From NCBI GenBank assembly GCA_015661465.1, contig DQVZ01000152.1:1-6222 (forward strand): a DNA stretch of 6,222 bases, written 5' to 3'. The translations under genes were made by a program, and so were the position numbers. The notes under the pieces are model-generated. The model did not search any database, had not been told where the DNA came from, and worked only from the letters and a program-made list of their open reading frames with translations. This document shows positions 1 through 6,222 of the stretch, piece after piece; within the stretch, counting starts at the first letter, position 1, and every line of letters starts with the position of its first letter. This DNA comes from Aquifex aeolicus. GTDB taxonomy: Bacteria; Aquificota; Aquificia; Aquificales; Aquificaceae.

Positions 1-141
1 GAGTGGGTAAGGAAGGAAAAACCTACTCCCTACGAGATAGAAAAGAGAGCAAGGGAAGAGGGTATAGGGAAAAATAAACTTGATGTTTTCCTTCAAAAAA
101 AAGATGAGATTCCTATAGAAACACTTATCAAGATAAGATAG
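1..141 (+). CDS. C-terminal end of an unidentified protein (5' truncated)
   Basis: An open frame enters from the left edge and ends at TAG (139-141), giving 46 residues. The fragment is highly charged: it begins EWVRKEKPTPYEIEKRAREE and ends IETLIKIR. It contains no motif I recognise, so I assign no function. It is taken as real because it is open from the edge, has a Lys/Glu/Ile-rich composition like the other genes here, and stops only 3 bp before the ATG of the next plus-strand gene. That spacing suggests the two are co-transcribed and translationally coupled. Confidence 0.6.
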   Translation, partial: EWVRKEKPTPYEIEKRAREEGIGKNKLDVFLQKKDEIPIETLIKIR

Positions 142-144
142 GTC

Positions 145-714
145 ATGAATTTTCGTGTAGAACTTCAACCAATAGTGGATGGGAAAGGGAATATATGGGG
201 ATACGAAGTACTCTTTAGAGGAAGTTTCCCAAATCATATATTCTTCCAAGTCGCGAATCCAAAATTGGAGATAGAAATTTTCAAAAGAGAACTTGAAATT
301 GTAAAAGATTTTGACACTATACTAACCTTCAATCTTTCTCCAATAACTTTAAAAGAGTTTGGGAAGGAAGTTAAAAAAATATTAAGGAAATATGAAAATA
401 TTTTTATAGAACTTACAGAAATACCTCATCGTGATGATATTAAGGTCATTAAAGATTTAGGAAACAGAATATTCTTAGATGATTTTTTAAAAGGTAGCTC
501 AAGTATTGAAAGATTACTTAAGCTTAAACCTTACGGTATAAAAATAGAAAAGAATTTTATGGACTTAATAAACATAGACAAAATAAAGGGAATGGTAAAA
601 GAAATTATTGTTGAAAAAATAGAGTCTCGCAAGGATTTTGAGGAGTTGAAAGGAAAAGACTTGTTATTTCAAGGGTTCCTCTTTAAGGAAAAATTTATCA
701 CATTAGCTTGCTAA
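145..714 (+). CDS. Single-domain EAL protein, YuxH-like (putative c-di-GMP phosphodiesterase or sensor)
   Basis: This 189-residue protein is a complete but compact EAL domain. EAL enzymes hydrolyse cyclic di-GMP to pGpG in the cytoplasm. Visible motifs, in order: QPIVD (8-12); GYEVLFR (19-25), where the signature EAL reads EVL and Glu21 is kept; FNLSP (62-66); ELTE (89-92); LDDF (111-114); KIE in place of KID at 133-135; VEKIES (156-161); and FQGF (175-178). VEKIES matches the AEKVET signature of the YuxH/EAL-HDOD branch better than the canonical AEGVET. The Glu, Asn, Asp-Asp, Lys and Gln positions needed for metal and substrate are retained, so activity is plausible. No HDOD, GGDEF, PAS or receiver domain is attached, and no membrane segment is seen. 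The ATG at 145 is the first in frame after the upstream stop, with only a weak AGG before it. Codon use is more AT-rich than in hsp20 or the permease. EAL assignment is firm; activity is inference. Confidence 0.85.
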   Translation: MNFRVELQPIVDGKGNIWGYEVLFRGSFPNHIFFQVANPKLEIEIFKRELEIVKDFDTILTFNLSPITLKEFGKEVKKILRKYENIFIELTEIPHRDDIKVIKDLGNRIFLDDFLKGSSSIERLLKLKPYGIKIEKNFMDLINIDKIKGMVKEIIVEKIESRKDFEELKGKDLLFQGFLFKEKFITLAC

Positions 715-719
715 TTTTT

Positions 720-827
720 TCATCTTTTTAATCTCCTAACTTTTAGATGTATTACGACAGTGAGTGTTCTTATCAGATAATCGGTTATTTTTTCTAAGAT
801 TGGTATCTTCCGCTCACCACTTTCCAT
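720..827 (-). CDS. Doubtful small basic ORF (35 aa)
   Basis: A minus-strand frame opens with ATG (825-827) and ends with TGA (720-722). The 35-residue product is strongly basic; it starts MESGERKIPILEKITDYL and ends KVRRLKR. A TTG at 876-878 would lengthen it to 52 residues with an even more basic N-terminus. The composition is protein-like. However, no Shine-Dalgarno precedes either start, whereas hsp20 and the RAM gene have perfect ones. An open frame of this length can also occur by chance in AT-rich DNA. It could be a remnant of a longer gene. No family is recognised. Confidence 0.2.
   Translation of the reverse strand: MESGERKIPILEKITDYLIRTLTVVIHLKVRRLKR
775..793 (+). terminator. Weak hairpin with T-run, possible terminator of the EAL gene
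   Basis: A 6-bp stem (AGATAA pairing with TTATTT, one G-T wobble) closes a TCGG loop and runs into a six-T tract (788-793). It lies about 60 bp after the EAL stop. The stem contains almost no G-C pairs and part of the T-run lies within it, so it would be unstable at high temperature. It is recorded only because no better terminator exists in the gap. Confidence 0.2.
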
Positions 828-858
828 ATTCAAAAATTTAAAACGTCTATAGATTTTC

Positions 859-868
859 CGAAATTTCG
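859..868. repeat. 10-bp perfect palindrome CGAAATTTCG
   Basis: CGAAATTTCG is perfectly self-complementary and stands alone in the intergenic region, about 60 bp upstream of the hsp20 -35 element. Its size would suit a dimeric regulator site, but only one copy is present and a 10-bp palindrome can arise by chance. Confidence 0.25.
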
Positions 869-924
869 TTAATTTCAAAGGGTTTAGCTAAAAAAACTTT
901 ATTTCGGAGTATCTTTCATAAACC

Positions 925-953
925 TTGACAAGTTGATAATAGTATACTAAATT
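925..953 (+). promoter_or_regulatory. Probable hsp20 promoter
   Basis: A perfect -35 element TTGACA occupies 925-930. At the ideal 17-bp spacing lies TAAATT (948-953), a 4/6 match to the -10 consensus. A better -10 match, TATACT (943-948), is only 12 bp away and so too close. An alternative pairing is TTGATA (933-938) with TATAAG (958-963) at 19 bp. The promoter therefore looks sigma-70-like, with an uncertain -10. The palindrome TAGTATACTA (940-949) overlaps the spacer and -10 region. Confidence 0.55.
940..949. promoter_or_regulatory. Palindrome TAGTATACTA in the hsp20 promoter, candidate operator
   Basis: TAGTATACTA is a perfect 10-bp palindrome placed between the -35 TTGACA and the transcription start, where a bound repressor would block RNA polymerase. 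It is not a CIRCE element (the HrcA operator, which has 9-bp arms). The position is suggestive, but the element is short and occurs once. Confidence 0.3.
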
Positions 954-955
954 TA

Positions 956-974
956 CTTATAAGAAACCTTATAA
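956..974 (+). repeat. Tandem CTTATAA repeats in the hsp20 leader
   Basis: CTTATAA occurs at 956-962 and again at 968-974, a 12-bp period of just over one helical turn. The first copy lies in the 8-bp palindrome CTTATAAG (956-963). The second copy runs directly into the ribosome binding site. These could be a protein site or chance in an AT-rich leader. Confidence 0.35.
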
Positions 975-981
975 AGGAGGT
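966..981 (+). promoter_or_regulatory. Perfect Shine-Dalgarno of hsp20 with possible masking hairpin
   Basis: AAGGAGGT (974-981) is a full match to the anti-Shine-Dalgarno and sits 6 nt before the ATG at 988, fixing the start. Immediately upstream is ACCTT (966-970). It can pair either as CCTT (967-970) with AAGG (974-977), or as ACCT (966-969) with AGGT (978-981). Both pairings would hide the ribosome binding site. Each stem has only 4 bp. Confidence 0.6.
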
Positions 982-987
982 GGAGCT

Positions 988-2846
<1,859 letters not shown>

Positions 2847-2868
<22 letters not shown>

Positions 2869-3146
2869 GTTATAGCTTCCTTAACTCCTTCTAAAGAATG
2901 GATTTTATTTATCACCAATCTTCCCAGTTCATCTTGATTAGGAACTTCAACAAACACGATAATATCATAGGGACCTGTAACTACATCCGCAGTTTTCACA
3001 CCCTCGAAAGTTGAAAGGGCTAACATTATCGAAGGAATCTCCTTTGGCTCCGCTTTTATCAAAATATAAGCTCTTATCGCATACTCCGCTTCCAGTTCCA
3101 TTAGTTCTGTTATGGACATCGGATAGTTCTTTTCCTCGGGCTTCAT
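2847..3146 (-). CDS. Stand-alone Lrp/AsnC ligand-binding (RAM) domain protein
   Basis: The 99-residue protein is a free-standing RAM domain, the ligand-sensing and oligomerising half of Lrp/AsnC regulators, without the DNA-binding helix-turn-helix. Residues 1-20 are a short charged lead. The ferredoxin-like fold spans about 22-99: YAIRAYILIKAEP (strand 1), IPSIMLALSTFEGV (helix 1), TADVVTGPYDIIVFVEV with the conserved G-P-Y-D turn (57-68), a second helix (QDELGRLVINKIHSLEGV), and the closing TCVVVRI. Family members bind amino acids or other small ligands in rings of dimers; the ligand here is unknown. The ATG at 3146 follows a perfect GAGGAGGT with 5-nt spacing. It overlaps the open frame of hemA by 182 bp and the 64-residue gene by 22 bp. 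Its place after hemA suggests feedback sensing, but that is inference. Confidence 0.88.
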
Positions 3147-4311
3147 TCTTTACCTCCTCGCTAAATATTTTTAAGATTATATCCGCCACTTCCGGGTTTT
3201 TCTTCGTTTCTCTAATAGCTCTGTGTATTACTTTTCTAAAATAACAATCTTCCGGAAGGCTATTGAAACTTTCCTTCAGCTTGATGATTAAGGGTTCAAC
3301 TCCCAGAGAGTTATACCACATCATGAATTTTTTAACCTCATCCCATAAAATAATTTCACCTTTTTGGGCTTCTTTCATCCTCTCTTTAAGGTTTTCCTCA
3401 ACCACTTGTTTCAGGTCATCTATATCATAAAGAAAAACCCCTTCCACTTCCAAAATTTGCGGATTTACGTTTCTAGGGACAGATATATCAATTACAAATT
3501 GGGGCTCATAATCTCTTCTCTTAATAGCCTCTTCAAAATCTTTTTTGTTAAGAATGTAATTCTTAGCTCCTGTTGAAACTATAACTATATCCATTAATGG
3601 AAGATATTCCTTTAGATTTTCAAACCTGAGGGCATTTCCACCTAGTTCGCGAGCTAATTTTAAAGCTTTTTCATAGGTTCTATTTGTTATGTGAAGTTCT
3701 GCTCCGAAACGTTTCAGGTAATTGGCTGCAAGTTCTCCCATTTCTCCTGCACCGATGAGCAGAACCTTTGCATTTTTAAGGTCTCCGAAGATTTTCTTTG
3801 CCAGTTCTACAGCGGCGTAACTTACCGATACTGCACTTTTACTTATTCCCGTTTCCGTTCTTACCCTTTTTGAAGCTCTAAGAGCTTTTTCGTATACCCT
3901 GTTTAAAATTTTTCCTACAGTGTCAACTTCCTTAGCTATTCGATAGGCTTCTTTAAATTGGGCTACTATCTGAGGTTCTCCGATAACCATAGAATCTAAA
4001 CTAGAAGAAACCTTGAATATATGAAAAACCGCTTCCTCACCTCTCTTTTTAAAGAAATACTTCTTTATATCGGGATTTAAGTTTTTCAAAGTCAGAAACT
4101 TATCTATAAGTGATTCCGAATTATCTATAAAATTATAAGCGTAAATTTCTGTTCTATTGCATGTTGAAAGAAGTATTACCTCCTCGAGGGGAGTTTCCCT
4201 CTTAAGAATAGGTAGGATTGTGACAATTTCTTCCTTGGAACAAGCAAGTTTCTCTCTAACTTCAATGGGGGCAACCTTGAAGTTTACCCCCACAACAAAT
4301 AATTCTCCCAT
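2965..4311 (-). CDS. hemA: Glutamyl-tRNA reductase HemA, with odd C-terminal extension
   Basis: HemA reduces glutamyl-tRNA(Glu) with NADPH to glutamate-1-semialdehyde, the first committed step of the C5 route to heme and other tetrapyrroles (EC 1.2.1.70). From the ATG at 4311: the N-terminal catalytic domain contains LLSTCNRTEIYA with nucleophile Cys51, SLDSMVIGE (104-112) and GEPQIVAQFKEAY (111-123); the NADPH domain has LLIGAGEMGELAA (about 184-196) and DISVPRNV (275-282); a helical dimerisation domain runs from about 300 to 388. The frame stays open to 448 residues. The last 60 or so (after about residue 389) are Cys- and Ser-rich, unlike any HemA end I know, and lie out of frame over the RAM gene. 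The functional protein probably ends near ILKIFSEEV. A TTG one codon upstream (4314) is also possible. It is the first gene of the minus-strand operon. Confidence 0.95.
   Translation of the reverse strand: MGELFVVGVNFKVAPIEVREKLACSKEEIVTILPILKRETPLEEVILLSTCNRTEIYAYNFIDNSESLIDKFLTLKNLNPDIKKYFFKKRGEEAVFHIFKVSSSLDSMVIGEPQIVAQFKEAYRIAKEVDTVGKILNRVYEKALRASKRVRTETGISKSAVSVSYAAVELAKKIFGDLKNAKVLLIGAGEMGELAANYLKRFGAELHITNRTYEKALKLARELGGNALRFENLKEYLPLMDIVIVSTGAKNYILNKKDFEEAIKRRDYEPQFVIDISVPRNVNPQILEVEGVFLYDIDDLKQVVEENLKERMKEAQKGEIILWDEVKKFMMWYNSLGVEPLIIKLKESFNSLPEDCYFRKVIHRAIRETKKNPEVADIILKIFSEEVKNEARGKELSDVHNRTNGTGSGVCDKSLYFDKSGAKGDSFDNVSPFNFRGCENCGCSYRSL
3152..3159 (-). promoter_or_regulatory. Perfect Shine-Dalgarno of the RAM-domain gene
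   Basis: On the minus strand GAGGAGGT ends 5 nt before the ATG at 3146. It lies within the hemA reading frame (codons for Glu-Glu-Val) and is the strongest ribosome binding site in the operon. It fixes the RAM gene start over the internal ATG nine codons later. Confidence 0.85.
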
Positions 4312-4319
4312 CAAATTAA

Positions 4320-4327
4320 ATTATATT
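4320..4327. promoter_or_regulatory. Overlapping divergent -10 elements between hemA and the lipoprotein gene
   Basis: The 31-bp gap holds a perfect TATAAT on the minus strand (4325 down to 4320) and TATATT, a 5/6 match, on the plus strand (4322-4327). They are interleaved, so polymerase could occupy only one at a time. Predicted transcripts would begin about 9 nt or less from the start codons, giving nearly leaderless mRNAs, consistent with the lack of a strong Shine-Dalgarno for either gene. Neither has a good -35; a weak TTCATT lies 16 bp upstream of the minus-strand element. Confidence 0.4.
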
Positions 4328-4342
4328 CCTGGTAGTAAAATA

Positions 4343-4972
4343 ATGAACATGCTACTCAAAATTTTGATATTTTTCATAATTTTCTTGACTGCGTGTTCTC
4401 AGAAACTTACTTTAAGCGATATCTTAGATAAGGATAAAAGAGAGTTTGCAGTGAAGGTTATACTCATAGAAAATGATAAATTTGATGCATCTCTCCAAAG
4501 GGTTTCCTTAGAGACTTTTGAAGATAGGTTAAAAAAACCACCTGTAGATGTAAAAGTAAAGCTAACGCTTTTCAAGAAGGATATTAGACTCATCTTAAAA
4601 GGTAAGAAGGTTGAAAATTTCTATGAGCCGATAGAAATAGCAAGAGAAAACAAAGATTCTGACTTAGTAATTACAATGGAAGTAAAGGATATTTCTCAGA
4701 CGGAAAAAAGATATAAAACAAAAGAGGAAGATATGGATTTGACATATTTCTGTATTGAAAGAAGTGCTAACAGTAGGATTCTCTTTAACGTAATTGCAAC
4801 AAAAACGGAAGAAGTTGTTTTTGCAAGAACTTACAACGGATTTTTCTACAAAAGGTATTGTGATGAAAAAAATTATGTCCCTGAGAAACTTCCTAACTCG
4901 GATTATATAAAGCTTAAGTCTTTAGAAAAAGCTCAGTTGAAATTTATAAGAGACTTCTACGATTTGTTGTAA
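4343..4972 (+). CDS. Putative lipoprotein of unknown function
   Basis: This protein of 209 residues starts with a lipoprotein signal peptide: Lys6, a hydrophobic core (LLKILIFFIIFL) and the lipobox LTAC, with Cys18 as the lipidated residue. It should be anchored on the periplasmic face of the inner or outer membrane. The mature part is Lys/Glu-rich and appears alpha/beta. The segment at about 95-165 (EIARENKDSDLVITMEV, then LFNVIATKTEEVVFARTYNG) recalls the general pattern of CsgG/TolB-N-like lipoproteins (helix, strand, basic-acidic turn, strand), but I cannot name a family. Two further cysteines (137, 173) might form a disulfide. The ATG at 4343 is chosen because it gives a standard signal; ATG 4349 would too. 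The frame is open further upstream over hemA, which is coincidental. Only a weak GGTAG precedes the start. It diverges from hemA and is followed by the permease after 84 bp. Confidence 0.75.
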   Translation: MNMLLKILIFFIIFLTACSQKLTLSDILDKDKREFAVKVILIENDKFDASLQRVSLETFEDRLKKPPVDVKVKLTLFKKDIRLILKGKKVENFYEPIEIARENKDSDLVITMEVKDISQTEKRYKTKEEDMDLTYFCIERSANSRILFNVIATKTEEVVFARTYNGFFYKRYCDEKNYVPEKLPNSDYIKLKSLEKAQLKFIRDFYDLL

Positions 4973-5056
4973 TTTTTTGGAGCCTATTTTAAAGAGTAAG
5001 ATAAATGATTACAAATCTTGAAAATTCCCAAAATAAAATTAAATTTTTTGTGCCAA
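4973..5056 (+). other. Gap between lipoprotein and permease genes
   Basis: This 84-bp AT-rich gap has no hairpin with a T-run, so no clear terminator, and no Shine-Dalgarno in front of the permease ATG. A perfect TATAAT (5062-5067) lies just inside the permease gene, but it has no good -35 and would start a transcript downstream of the chosen ATG. Read-through from the lipoprotein gene is the simplest way to express the permease. A 25-codon frame starts in this gap and is listed separately. Confidence 0.45.
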
Positions 5057-5082
5057 ATGAGTATAATTTGGAGCTATCTTGA
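5005..5082 (+). CDS. Doubtful 25-residue ORF overlapping the permease start
   Basis: ATG (5005) to TGA (5080-5082) encodes a 25-residue peptide beginning MITNLENSQNKIKFF. Its stop lies 26 bp inside the permease gene. This is the arrangement of a coupling leader peptide, and the permease has no Shine-Dalgarno of its own. However, only GAGTAAG precedes this ATG, the peptide has no attenuator features (no run of one amino acid, no following hairpin), and chance is likely. Confidence 0.15.
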   Translation: MITNLENSQNKIKFFVPNEYNLELS

Positions 5083-6094
5083 GTTATTGGGGATAATAGT
5101 CCTTGAAAGTGCTCCCTATCTTATCATAGGACTTATCCTGGCAGGATTTATCAAGGCTTTTTTGCCGCAGAGCTTCCTCATCCGTCATTTAGGAAGACAT
5201 TCTTTAGGCAGTGCGTTTAAGGCCGCTCTTTTCGGAATTCCCCTTCCGCTATGCAGTTGCGGTGTATTACCCACGGCAGTTTCTTTGTACAGACAGGGAG
5301 CCAGCCTTTCGGCTACCTTTGCTTTCCTAGTAGCTACTCCTCAAACCAGCATAGATGCCATATTGCTAGCCTATGGTCTTCTCGGAAGTATTTTCGCCAT
5401 AGCTTACCCTATTTCTGCCCTTTTTGGAGCCCTTTTGACCTCCATAGCTTTGGTGATTTTTGTTAAACATAAGCCCTTAAGTCTGGGTTTTTCTTGTACC
5501 TTCTGCAACGAAGAGACTAATCAAGCTTACTCCTTCAGAAAAAAAGCTGCCTTTGGTCTGCAATATGCTGTAAAGGAACTCTTTGGCGAAATAGCCAAGC
5601 CTCTTTTTATAGGTTTTTTGGCAGCTCCTCTGGTAGCCTTACTATTACCCCAAAATTTTGTTGAAAGCCTCTCCGCTTACGGCTTTACTTATCTTGCCAT
5701 GCTGATAATAGGCCTTCCGGTTTATGTATGTGCTACAGCCTCAATTCCCCTGGGATACGCCTTTTTAATAAAAGGATTCAGCCCTGGAAGCGTTCTAGTG
5801 TTCCTCATAGCCGGACCGGCAACCAATCTTGCTACTCTGAGCGTCCTATCCCATGTCTTTGGGAAAAAGATAACTGGGATTTACCTTATAGCCCTCATCT
5901 TAGCGGCTTTGCTTTCGGGTATGATTTTCGACCGCCTAGTAGGTGAAATTCGAGTCCCGGAACTTACTTTAGAATCCGAAGCTTACGGGCTTTGGCATTA
6001 TCTTTCGGCAGCCATCCTTCTATTAATGTTTATAAATCATTATTTCCATAGAACGGCAGCAAAGCAGATATCCAGAATCTTTAAGAGAACTTGA
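5057..6094 (+). CDS. Metal-efflux-type permease, SO_0444/ArsP-like (DUF318) family
   Basis: This integral inner-membrane protein of 345 residues has about eight hydrophobic segments. Two signature repeats are visible: GIPLPLCSCGVLP (60-72), followed by the RQGAS and ATPQTS motifs (79-99), and GLPVYVCATASIP (219-231), followed by KGFSPGSVLVFLIAGPATN (239-257). These match the ArsP/DUF318 permeases, in particular the subgroup annotated SO_0444 family Cu/Zn efflux transporters. The Cys67-Ser-Cys69 pair and Cys225 lie within membrane motifs. The central loop between the two halves has Cys147-x-x-Cys150, a likely metal site. Substrate is unproven: Cu, Zn or another soft metal is inferred from the family. 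ATG 5057 gives the usual short lead before ESAPYLIIG; TTG 5018 would add 13 polar residues. Codon use is richer in G and C than in the lipoprotein or EAL genes, which may reflect a different origin. The C-terminus may be affected by a frameshift. Confidence 0.88.
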   Translation: MSIIWSYLELLGIIVLESAPYLIIGLILAGFIKAFLPQSFLIRHLGRHSLGSAFKAALFGIPLPLCSCGVLPTAVSLYRQGASLSATFAFLVATPQTSIDAILLAYGLLGSIFAIAYPISALFGALLTSIALVIFVKHKPLSLGFSCTFCNEETNQAYSFRKKAAFGLQYAVKELFGEIAKPLFIGFLAAPLVALLLPQNFVESLSAYGFTYLAMLIIGLPVYVCATASIPLGYAFLIKGFSPGSVLVFLIAGPATNLATLSVLSHVFGKKITGIYLIALILAALLSGMIFDRLVGEIRVPELTLESEAYGLWHYLSAAILLLMFINHYFHRTAAKQISRIFKRT

Positions 6095-6143
6095 GGAAAG
6101 ATTGAAGGAACTGTTTCCAATTACAGGCTCTATAAAATCTTGA
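6075..6143 (+). other. Coding-like segment in another frame past the permease stop
   Basis: In the frame one base ahead of the permease, 6075-6143 encodes ESLRELEERLKELFP plus seven residues and then TGA (6141-6143). This is a classic amphipathic helix with protein-like composition, but it has no start codon of its own. Skipping one base near 6074 would join it to the permease after KQIS and give a 361-residue protein. It may be the true C-terminus lost by a 1-bp insertion, or chance. Confidence 0.35.
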
Positions 6144-6168
6144 CAAATAGAAGTTGAGATTGTATCCT
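6140..6168 (+). promoter_or_regulatory. Strong sigma-70-type promoter at the right edge
   Basis: TTGACA (6140-6145, perfect) and TATCCT (6163-6168, 4/6) are separated by exactly 17 bp, and the next gene starts 22 bp after the -10. This is the best-spaced promoter in the window, and it separates the following gene transcriptionally from the permease. The leader is short, about 15 nt. Confidence 0.65.
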
Positions 6169-6176
6169 AATTTCAG

Positions 6177-6184
6177 AAGGAGGT
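6177..6184 (+). promoter_or_regulatory. Perfect Shine-Dalgarno for the last gene
   Basis: AAGGAGGT followed by GA is complementary to the 16S rRNA 3' end and lies 6 nt before the ATG at 6191. The spacing is the same as in front of hsp20, pointing to a highly translated gene. Confidence 0.8.
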
Positions 6185-6190
6185 GAGGAA

Positions 6191-6222
6191 ATGTTTAGGA
6201 ACGGAGAAATGAAAGTAGGAAC
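6191..6222 (+). CDS. Start of a gene truncated by the window edge
   Basis: An ATG at 6191 opens a frame (MFRNGEMKVG) that runs off the right edge after ten complete codons. Too little is present to identify it. The strong promoter and perfect Shine-Dalgarno make a real and well-expressed gene likely. Confidence 0.65.
   Translation, partial: MFRNGEMKVG

Larger units (their letters stand above)
715..987. other. AT-rich intergenic region upstream of hsp20
   Basis: These 273 bp hold no convincing gene. The left part (715-760) is pyrimidine-rich on the plus strand and may help end transcription of the EAL gene. The middle has one weak hairpin, one 10-bp palindrome and a short basic open frame on the minus strand, each listed separately with low confidence. 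The right part (about 920-987) carries the hsp20 promoter and leader. I looked for a tRNA cloverleaf, CRISPR-type repeats, a CIRCE-type heat-shock operator and insertion-sequence ends, and saw none. Confidence 0.6.

Noticed and set aside
145..714. Internal deletion in the EAL domain between KID and AEGVE
   Set aside because: The spacing is shorter than in canonical EAL enzymes, but it fits the YuxH/EAL-HDOD branch with its AEKVET signature, so no deletion needs to be assumed.
715..987. CRISPR remnant, tRNA or CIRCE heat-shock operator in the gap before hsp20
   Set aside because: No repeated units of CRISPR length, no cloverleaf arms and no 9-bp inverted arms with a 9-bp spacer could be found by eye.
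3011..3873. Several plus-strand open frames of 60-77 codons inside hemA and its end
   Set aside because: All are antisense to conserved HemA or RAM codons, lack ribosome binding sites and show no protein family features.
4157..4342. Plus-strand frame extending the lipoprotein gene upstream, over hemA
   Set aside because: It is antisense to the conserved HemA N-terminus including the STCNR site; the signal peptide and lipobox place the true start at 4343 or 4349.
5251..5946. Plus-strand frames of about 71 codons within the permease
   Set aside because: They are alternative-frame shadows of well-conserved permease motifs, with no Shine-Dalgarno.
6101..6121. Hairpin GGAA-CTGT-TTCC after the permease as terminator
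   Set aside because: Only four base pairs, no T-run follows, and it lies within the coding-like extension frame.

Overview
This window looks like a chromosomal segment of a thermophilic Aquificaceae-type bacterium (Aquifex, Hydrogenivirga or a close relative). The basis is AT-rich DNA with many Lys, Glu and Ile codons, very tight gene packing, and the neighbourhood hemA - murA - small heat-shock gene. From memory, that order is also found in Aquifex aeolicus; no search was run to confirm it.

Layout. Positions 1-714 (+) hold the C-terminal end of an unidentified gene, followed after 3 bp by a short single-domain EAL protein of the YuxH-like type. Positions 715-987 are AT-rich and mostly non-coding, and they lead into the promoter and leader of an Hsp20 gene (988-1428, +). 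From 4311 back to 1425 runs one compact minus-strand operon: hemA (glutamyl-tRNA reductase), a stand-alone Lrp/AsnC ligand-binding (RAM) domain protein, a 64-residue protein of unknown function, and murA (UDP-GlcNAc enolpyruvyl transferase). Every adjacent pair in it overlaps. murA and hsp20 converge and share a TTAA in which both stop codons lie. A 31-bp divergent gap separates hemA from a plus-strand lipoprotein gene (4343-4972). A metal-efflux-type permease of the SO_0444/ArsP family follows (5057-6094). A good promoter, a perfect Shine-Dalgarno and the first codons of another gene end the window.

The minus-strand operon joins the first committed step of tetrapyrrole synthesis to the first committed step of peptidoglycan synthesis, with a putative small-molecule-sensing RAM protein between them. 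The plus-strand genes (lipoprotein, permease) are envelope functions with no visible link to it.

I found no convincing new multi-gene system, CRISPR array, RNA gene or insertion sequence. The points that most deserve a second look are: the hemA frame running 182 bp into the RAM gene; a coding-like helix in another frame just past the permease stop; a possible structured leader masking the hsp20 ribosome binding site; and the two unrecognised proteins (the 64-residue protein and the lipoprotein).
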